A stretch of DNA of 17,111 nt from Microbacterium sp. (lineage in GTDB: Bacteria; Actinomycetota; Actinomycetes; Actinomycetales; Microbacteriaceae): positions 1 through 17,111 of the forward strand of contig DQHP01000152.1 of assembly GCA_003524435.1 (NCBI GenBank), given 5' to 3'. Both the position numbers and the translations under genes were made by a program. Below the pieces are notes generated by a model that saw nothing but the letters and a program-made list of their open reading frames with translations, ran no database searches and had not been told where the DNA came from. Position 1 is the stretch's first letter; each line of letters opens with the position of its first letter. This document shows, in pieces, positions 12,349 through 17,111 of the stretch.

Positions 12349-13554
12349 TCATGGCACCTGCCAGAACTGATTCCCCAGTGCGTACATGTGATAGATCCAC
12401 AGCCACTGCCCGGCCACACACAGCGCCAGCACGCCCAGGCGATAGCCGCGTGAGCGCGGCACCGCCACGGCACCCCAAAGCGGCGTGAGCGGCATCAGCA
12501 GCCGGAAAGTGCTCGACTGGGGAAAGAACACCGCAAGCAGATAAAGCAGGTAGCTGGCACTCCAGAGCCGCAGATCCGGCCCGAGCCGCCGCACCTGGCG
12601 GGAAAACAACAGCGCGCCCGCGAGAGCGAAAACGAGCAGCACAAGCGCAACAAGGCCCCACCAGCCCGGCATCCCCCACTGGGTGAACCAGAATTGCGCG
12701 GCCTGTATCCAGCCGTCGAATGGAACGAATCCCTCAGTACCGCCACCGATCCAGTTGCGGCGCCAGGAGAGCTCGGTTGCCAAATAGGCACCGGGATCTC
12801 CGGTGGCAATCCCCGCGAATACCTGCCACGCGAACCCGGTGATCGTCGCCAGCGCTCCCAACGCAACGATGTGCACAATCTCGCGAGCAGGGAGTGGCTC
12901 AGTCCGGCGACGCATCCAGCGCAGGATGCCGTAGAGCCCGAGATACAGCGCGAAGGCGAGGATGCCGGGACGTGTGAACGCCATAACGACGAGGACCGGG
13001 TATACCCATCCGAATCGACGCCTCGCGACCAGATCCAGGGCGAGTAACAGCAGGAGGACGAACAACACCTCGGCGTAGCCGACTTGGAACAGCGCTGCCA
13101 GTGGCCCAAACGCGAAGAAAGTGACAGCCCATAACGCCGCGGATACCCCGATCCGACCGCGCAGAAGGCGAAAGAGCATCACACATGCGAGAAATCCTGC
13201 GATGAGCGCGAGCAACAGCGCCCCTGCTCCCCACGACCCGAACGGCAACCCGATGATCTGCGCCGCGTATGCGAATACCGGCATGAATGCCCAGGCATTT
13301 TCTGCGACCTGCCCGGACTCTGTGAGGGGAAGAACCGAGGGGTAGCCTTCGACAGCGACGAGCCAGTACCACTGGGCGTCCCAGGCGAGGACGAACGTGT
13401 CCAGACCCGGGTTCTCACCGTAACGTGACGTCGGAGTTGACAGGTGCGCGGCGAACTGGAGAAGCCCGGTTGTGACGAGGCGGCCCACCACATAGATCAC
13501 CGCGATGCGCGCGATGATCGGCACGTGCGCCCACCGCCGTGCAGCGGCGATCAC
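12349..13554 (-). CDS. PIG-V-like mannosyltransferase, polytopic membrane protein
   Basis: This protein of about 401 residues has ten or so TM helices and no soluble domain. It resembles the PIG-V family of polyprenyl-phosphate-dependent mannosyltransferases. Family marks are the first extracytoplasmic loop motif WDAQWYW at about 58-64 and, near the C-terminus, FFPQSSTFRLLMPLTPLWG, the counterpart of the PIG-V 'FF...FR' motif. It probably glycosylates a lipid, protein or cell-wall glycan on the outer face of the membrane; the acceptor is unknown. Two in-frame GTG starts exist, at 13569 and 13554. I prefer 13554 because its GTGA overlaps the dapE stop by exactly 4 nt, a usual coupling arrangement. 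It is co-transcribed after dapE and ends 92 bp before DUF3117. Confidence 0.8.
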   Translation of the reverse strand: MIAAARRWAHVPIIARIAVIYVVGRLVTTGLLQFAAHLSTPTSRYGENPGLDTFVLAWDAQWYWLVAVEGYPSVLPLTESGQVAENAWAFMPVFAYAAQIIGLPFGSWGAGALLLALIAGFLACVMLFRLLRGRIGVSAALWAVTFFAFGPLAALFQVGYAEVLFVLLLLLALDLVARRRFGWVYPVLVVMAFTRPGILAFALYLGLYGILRWMRRRTEPLPAREIVHIVALGALATITGFAWQVFAGIATGDPGAYLATELSWRRNWIGGGTEGFVPFDGWIQAAQFWFTQWGMPGWWGLVALVLLVFALAGALLFSRQVRRLGPDLRLWSASYLLYLLAVFFPQSSTFRLLMPLTPLWGAVAVPRSRGYRLGVLALCVAGQWLWIYHMYALGNQFWQVP

Positions 13555-14624
13555 TGCGCTGTGAGCCACGCCCGCAGGCCCTGCTCGACCGCATCGATCT
13601 GCGCGAGAGGAACTCGTTCTTCGTCATGGTGGGCGAGGTGTGGATCGCCGGGGCCATAATTCACCGCGGGGATGCCAAGCGCGGAAAAGCGCGCAACGTC
13701 CGTCCATCCGTACTTGGGACGAGGCTCTGCTCCTACCGCTGCGACGAATTGCTGTGCGATCGGAGCGTCCAATCCGGGCCGCGCCCCCTCAGCTGAGTCG
13801 GTGATCTCTATCTCAAAGCCTTGGAGAACGCCGCGCACATGGGCCTCAGCATCCGCTGCGCTCTTACTGGGCGCGAAACGGTAATTGACTTCAACCTCAC
13901 ACAGATCTGGGATGACGTTGCCGGCGATGCCGCCGGTAATGCGCACAGCGCTGAGGCTCTCTCGATACGCCAGCCCCTCGACCCGCACCTCCTTCGCGCG
14001 GTATTCCGCAAGGCGCGACAATATCGGAGCGGCCGCGTGAATTGCGTTCTCGCCGATCCATGCGCGGGCACTGTGTGCTCTGACGCCACTGGTTCGCACG
14101 ATGGCGCGAAGTGTGCCGTTGCATCCCCCTTCGACCTGGCCGTTGGACGGTTCACCCAGGATCGCGAAGTCGGCCGCGAACAGATCTGGCCGGTCAGCCG
14201 AGAGCAGATTCAAACCGTTGAGGGTCGCAGCGACCTCTTCGTTGTCGTACCACATCCAGGTGATGTCGACCGCGGGATCGGTGAGCTCTGCCGCCAGTTT
14301 CAACTGCACAGCAACACCGCCCTTCATATCGACCGTGCCGCGCCCCCAGAGGTGCGGCACGCCATCGACGTCGACGTCGCGGGTGGGGACGTTGTCGTTG
14401 ATGGGGACAGTATCGATGTGCCCGGCGATCACCACGCGCTGCGCGCGTCCGAGATTTGTGCGCGCCACGATCGTGTTGCCATGGCGGATCACCTCGAGAT
14501 GCTCCAGCTGTCCAACGGATGCCTCGATCACGTCGGCCAGGCGAACTTCGTCACCGGACACGCTGGGAATGTCGCAGATCGCGCGGGTGAGTTCTACAGA
14601 GGACGCAGTCAGATCGAGCAGCAT
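13551..14624 (-). CDS. dapE: Succinyl-diaminopimelate desuccinylase
   Basis: This 357-residue M20-family zinc hydrolase splits N-succinyl-L,L-diaminopimelate to diaminopimelate and succinate, a late step of lysine and peptidoglycan-precursor synthesis. Metal and catalytic residues are visible: H69 and D71 in AGHIDTVP, D99 in GRGTVDMKGG, E129-E130 in WYDNEEV, E158 in LGEPSNG and H332 in LAHHDEER. The dimerisation ('lid') domain spans roughly 170-280. Sequence style (PSVSGDE, GEPSNGQVEGGCNGT) matches actinobacterial DapE, and the divergent dapD next door confirms the pathway. The ATG at 14624 has TAGGCT 6 nt upstream and no ribosome site. It is followed by the mannosyltransferase in an overlapping arrangement. 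Confidence 0.95.
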   Translation of the reverse strand: MLLDLTASSVELTRAICDIPSVSGDEVRLADVIEASVGQLEHLEVIRHGNTIVARTNLGRAQRVVIAGHIDTVPINDNVPTRDVDVDGVPHLWGRGTVDMKGGVAVQLKLAAELTDPAVDITWMWYDNEEVAATLNGLNLLSADRPDLFAADFAILGEPSNGQVEGGCNGTLRAIVRTSGVRAHSARAWIGENAIHAAAPILSRLAEYRAKEVRVEGLAYRESLSAVRITGGIAGNVIPDLCEVEVNYRFAPSKSAADAEAHVRGVLQGFEIEITDSAEGARPGLDAPIAQQFVAAVGAEPRPKYGWTDVARFSALGIPAVNYGPGDPHLAHHDEERVPLAQIDAVEQGLRAWLTAQ

Positions 14625-14630
14625 ACGTCC

Positions 14631-14636
14631 AGCCTA
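14631..14636 (-). promoter_or_regulatory. -10 box for leaderless dapE
   Basis: On the minus strand TAGGCT ends 6 nt before the dapE ATG at 14624. It faces away from the dapD -10 box 19 bp to the right. Confidence 0.5.
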
Positions 14637-14655
14637 CGGCCACCATCGATCACGA

Positions 14656-14661
14656 TAATGT
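14656..14661 (+). promoter_or_regulatory. -10 box for leaderless dapD
   Basis: TAATGT ends 6 nt before the dapD ATG at 14668; the overlapping GATAAT at 14654-14659 is also a good -10. No ribosome site is present. Confidence 0.55.
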
Positions 14662-14667
14662 GGACGG

Positions 14668-15609
14668 ATGAGTAACGCGCGCACAGTATGGGGCAACGGT
14701 CTGACCACAATCGCCGCGGATGGCACCGTCTTGGATGCCTGGTACTCAGAGATCGGAGCCGGTGAAACTCCCGCTGCCGATGAAACTGCTCTCGCGGCTC
14801 AGACGGGCGCCGATGAACGGCGTAACGTCACGATCGACACAGTGCAGTTGCAGATCGACCTCGATGCGCCGCCAGCCTCGACCGCCGATGCTTACCTTCG
14901 TCTGCACGCACTCTCACATCTCCTCGTGCGCCCGAACGAGCTGAATCTCGACGGCATCTTCGGCCATCTGCCCAACGTTGCGTGGACGACTGCCGGGCCG
15001 ATGCATCCAGATGATGCGACGCGTTTGCACCCGCAGATGCGTCGTCACAGCATCCAGGTGCAGGGTCTGGATAAGTTTCCGCGGCTCACCGACTATGTGC
15101 AGCCGGCCGGCGTGCGCATCGCCGACGCGGCACGCGTACGACTCGGAGCCCACCTCTCCCCCGGGACGACGGTCATGCATGAGGGCTTTGTGAACTTCAA
15201 CGCCGGCACGCTCGGCCCCGTCATGGTCGAAGGACGCATCTCACAGGGCGTCGTCGTCGGCGCGAACAGCGACATCGGCGGTGGTGCCTCGATCATGGGC
15301 ACCCTTTCCGGGGGCGGAACGGTTCGCGTCTCCATCGGCGAGCGCACTCTGCTGGGTGCCAATGCAGGCTTGGGCATCGCGCTGGGCGATGACTGCATCC
15401 TTGAAGCGGGCGTCTACATCACCGCCGGATCCAAGATCGTGCTGGCCGATGGCCCCAACCAAGCAGACGGTGGCAAGCGCATCGTCAAGGCCGCAGAGCT
15501 CTCTGGCCGCAGCGGTCTGCTGTTCTGGCGTAACTCGGTTACCGGCGCCATTGAAGCGAAGCAGCGCGCGGGCATCGGTGTCACCTTGAACGAAGCACTG
15601 CACGCCTGA
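14668..15609 (+). CDS. dapD: Tetrahydrodipicolinate N-succinyltransferase (actinobacterial type)
   Basis: DapD transfers succinyl from succinyl-CoA to tetrahydrodipicolinate, opening the succinylase branch towards diaminopimelate. The 313-residue protein has an N-terminal mixed domain (about 1-110), a left-handed beta-helix made of hexapeptide repeats (about 115-245; VVVGANSDIGGGASIMG and TLLGANAGLGIALG are typical), and a C-terminal tail with DGPNQADGGKRIVKAAELSG. E188 in MVEGRISQG corresponds to the glutamate reported as catalytic in the Mycobacterium tuberculosis enzyme. The long N-terminal domain marks the actinobacterial subtype rather than the shorter E. coli one. It probably forms a cytoplasmic trimer. 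It is divergent from dapE by 43 bp, so the two pathway genes may be co-regulated. Confidence 0.95.
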   Translation: MSNARTVWGNGLTTIAADGTVLDAWYSEIGAGETPAADETALAAQTGADERRNVTIDTVQLQIDLDAPPASTADAYLRLHALSHLLVRPNELNLDGIFGHLPNVAWTTAGPMHPDDATRLHPQMRRHSIQVQGLDKFPRLTDYVQPAGVRIADAARVRLGAHLSPGTTVMHEGFVNFNAGTLGPVMVEGRISQGVVVGANSDIGGGASIMGTLSGGGTVRVSIGERTLLGANAGLGIALGDDCILEAGVYITAGSKIVLADGPNQADGGKRIVKAAELSGRSGLLFWRNSVTGAIEAKQRAGIGVTLNEALHA

Positions 15610-15845
15610 CACGCGCTGTCCTGCGCATATACAGCTTGTGCCGCTCCACTACTGATAGCCTTGAACGGTTGTCCAGATTTACTTGAGACAGCTACGTCGT
15701 CGTCACGGGGTCTTTCCAGACCGAAGCGAGCTCAACAGCTCCTCCACCAGTTGGCGTTTCGAACGGCGAACCTCTGCGCACTTCCTGTGCGCGGTCGCCC
15801 ATCACACGAACTATGCGCGCTGACGCGCGCTCACGGAGTACCACT
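15610..15845 (+). promoter_or_regulatory. Hairpin-rich leader of the DEAD-box helicase gene
   Basis: This 236-bp gap holds no gene I can support. It has a run of short perfect hairpins: GGTCT/AGACC (15709-15722), GAGCT/AGCTC (15728-15741), GCGCAC/GTGCGC (15776-15792) and GCGCGC/GCGCGC (15815-15830). The last ends 4 nt before the GGAG ribosome site at 15835-15838. A CTCC-containing stretch near 15739-15745 could pair with that GGAG. No firm promoter is visible; TTGTCC at 15669 with CTACGT at 15692 is a weak possibility. Long structured leaders control cold-shock helicase mRNAs such as E. coli deaD; the same here is inference. Confidence 0.4.
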
Positions 15846-17111
15846 ATGCCTACCTTTATTGAACTTGGCGTGCCCGCACGTCTGGCCGATGTCCTTGCTG
15901 CTGACGGCAAGACAGAAGCCTTCGCTATCCAGCGCGATACCCTTCCCGACTCGCTCGCCGGACGCGACCTGCTCGGTCGCGGACGCACCGGTAGCGGCAA
16001 GACCATCGCTTTTGCGATTCCCCTTGTTGCACGTCTCAGCGGATCGAACAAGAAGACCCGCGCGCAGCATCCTCGCGGCCTGATTCTTGCGCCGACGCGC
16101 GAGCTGGCAACGCAGATCGCTGCTGTCGTCTCCCCGCTTGCTGCGGCCGCAGGTCTGCGCGTTGCCACCATCTTCGGCGGCGTCAGCCAGCGCCCGCAGG
16201 AGCAGGCGCTGCGCGGCGGTGTCGACATCATCGTCGCCTGCCCCGGCCGTCTCGAAGACCTCATGAAGCAGCGCCTCGTGAACCTCGACTCTGTTGAGGT
16301 CGCTGTGCTGGATGAGGCCGACCACATGGCTGACCTCGGGTTCCTGCCCGGCGTTACTCGCATTCTTACCGCGACACCTGCTGGCGGGCAGCGTCTGCTG
16401 TTCAGCGCGACCCTGGACCGCGGCATCGATTCACTGGCTCGCCGCTTCCTGTCGAACCCCATCAGCCACGAGGTCGACGAAGCCAGCGTGCCCGTCGGTG
16501 AGATGACGCACCGCGTGTTGGTGACAACGTCCACCGAGCACAAGACCTCGCTCGTGCGCGAGCTCGCTTCTGGCACCGGTCGCCGCATCCTCTTCACCCG
16601 CACCAAGCACCAGGCAAAGAAGTTGGCGAAGCAGCTGACCGCTTCCGGCATCCCCGCAGTAGACCTGCACGGAAACCTGTCGCAGAATGCCCGTGAGCGA
16701 AACCTCAGCGCTTTCTCGGCTGACCCGGCAGATGGGGGCGTGCGCGTGCTCGTCGCGACCGACGTCGCCGCACGTGGCGTGCACGTTGACAACGTCGACC
16801 TCGTCGTTCACGTCGACCCGCCGATGGAACACAAGGCGTACCTGCACCGTTCTGGGCGTACCGCACGTGCTGGCGCTGCGGGCACCGTGGTCACTGTTGT
16901 GTTGCCCGAACAGCGTCGCGATGTGAAGGATCTGCTGCGTAAGGCCCAGATCACGGCCGAACTCGAGCAGGTGAATTCCGGCATTGTCGACGAACTCGTC
17001 GGCGAGCGTGCCGCGCATGTGAAGCCGGCTCCCGTGCAGGCGCAGCAGCGTCAGCAGCCGAAGAAGCCACGCCAGCCTCAGCAGGGTGGCGCACCGGCCG
17101 CAGGCTCACCC
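15846..17111 (+). CDS. DEAD-box ATP-dependent RNA helicase (partial, runs off the right end)
   Basis: The first 422 codons are present with no stop. This is a superfamily-2 RNA helicase that unwinds short RNA duplexes in RNA decay or ribosome assembly. Motifs run in order: Q motif with Q29; motif I GRTGSGKT at 46-53; PTRELA; CPGR, where most relatives have TPGR; DEAD at 156-159; SAT at 187-189; ATDVAARG at 304-311; and HRSGRTARAG at 334-343. The GRGRTGSGKT form is typical of actinobacterial RhlE/DeaD-like proteins. After about residue 385 begins a low-complexity Gln/Pro/Lys/Arg tail, likely RNA-binding, cut by the window end. The ATG at 15846 has GGAG with a 7-nt gap. A long hairpin-rich leader precedes it. 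Confidence 0.95.
   Translation, partial: MPTFIELGVPARLADVLAADGKTEAFAIQRDTLPDSLAGRDLLGRGRTGSGKTIAFAIPLVARLSGSNKKTRAQHPRGLILAPTRELATQIAAVVSPLAAAAGLRVATIFGGVSQRPQEQALRGGVDIIVACPGRLEDLMKQRLVNLDSVEVAVLDEADHMADLGFLPGVTRILTATPAGGQRLLFSATLDRGIDSLARRFLSNPISHEVDEASVPVGEMTHRVLVTTSTEHKTSLVRELASGTGRRILFTRTKHQAKKLAKQLTASGIPAVDLHGNLSQNARERNLSAFSADPADGGVRVLVATDVAARGVHVDNVDLVVHVDPPMEHKAYLHRSGRTARAGAAGTVVTVVLPEQRRDVKDLLRKAQITAELEQVNSGIVDELVGERAAHVKPAPVQAQQRQQPKKPRQPQQGGAPAAGSP

Noticed and set aside
13821..14675. 284-codon open frame on the plus strand opposite dapE
   Set aside because: dapE has complete M20 motifs on the other strand; this frame has no recognisable domain.
15692..16792. 366-codon open frame on the minus strand opposite the DEAD-box helicase
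   Set aside because: The sense strand encodes all helicase motifs; the antisense product is Arg/Ser/Thr-rich noise.
1..17111. CRISPR arrays, tRNA/rRNA genes, insertion sequences, phage or defence genes
   Set aside because: Looked for regularly spaced repeats, cloverleaf-like segments, transposase or integrase motifs and terminal inverted repeats; none seen.

Overview
The window is high-GC DNA with dense short-gap operons. Its gene content points to an actinobacterium, most likely family Microbacteriaceae and a Microbacterium-like organism. The pointers are the actinobacterial-type DapD, a 55-residue DUF3117 protein, DUF3054, a TatB/Mrp neighbourhood, a GSP17M-family protein, a PIG-V-like mannosyltransferase, a GRGRTGSGKT-type DEAD-box helicase, and many genes that start 6-7 nt after a TANNNT box. 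The taxon is inferred from gene families and style, not from a marker gene.

Layout. Positions 2-871 (-) hold a PHP-domain phosphoesterase, divergent from a membrane-anchored endonuclease/exonuclease/phosphatase protein (946-1962, +). A secreted two-domain GH5 endoglucanase with a CBM5/12 module follows (2154-3428, +); a perfect 18-bp palindrome sits in its core promoter region. A 16-bp perfect hairpin (3436-3479) separates it from a convergent four-TM DUF3054 protein (3491-3874, -). That gene is divergent, by only 36 bp, from Xaa-Pro aminopeptidase (3911-5311, +), which overlaps a YdcF/DUF218 protein (5284-5931, +). An alpha/beta hydrolase (5925-6581, -) and a GSP17M-like membrane protein (6590-7348, -) form a leftward pair.

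The centre is a tightly coupled rightward operon. It encodes a soluble PRC/MgtE-N/CBS protein (7416-8684), a DUF1003 membrane protein (8681-9232), an Mrp-type ATPase (9229-10347) and a YcxB-like membrane protein (10390-10893). The first three genes are joined by ATGA overlaps. TatB of the twin-arginine translocase (10895-11281, -) converges on it and is divergent from a SAM-dependent O-methyltransferase-family protein (11369-12004, +). A strong bidirectional hairpin terminator (12033-12070) lies between that gene and DUF3117 (12089-12256, -).

The right part carries a PIG-V-like mannosyltransferase (12349-13554, -) translationally coupled to dapE (13551-14624, -). dapE is divergent from dapD (14668-15609, +) across 43 bp, so two steps of the succinylase branch of lysine/diaminopimelate synthesis share one small intergenic region. 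A 236-bp hairpin-rich leader precedes a DEAD-box RNA helicase (15846 to beyond the window end).

Most of this is ordinary chromosomal housekeeping. No transposase, CRISPR, tRNA, rRNA or phage gene was seen. The points most worth a second look are the window-wide leaderless start signature, the channel-less MgtE/DUF1003/Mrp operon with an Mrp that has a single cysteine, the palindromic operator at the cellulase, the in-frame 18-bp tandem duplication spanning the methyltransferase stop codon, and the structured helicase leader.
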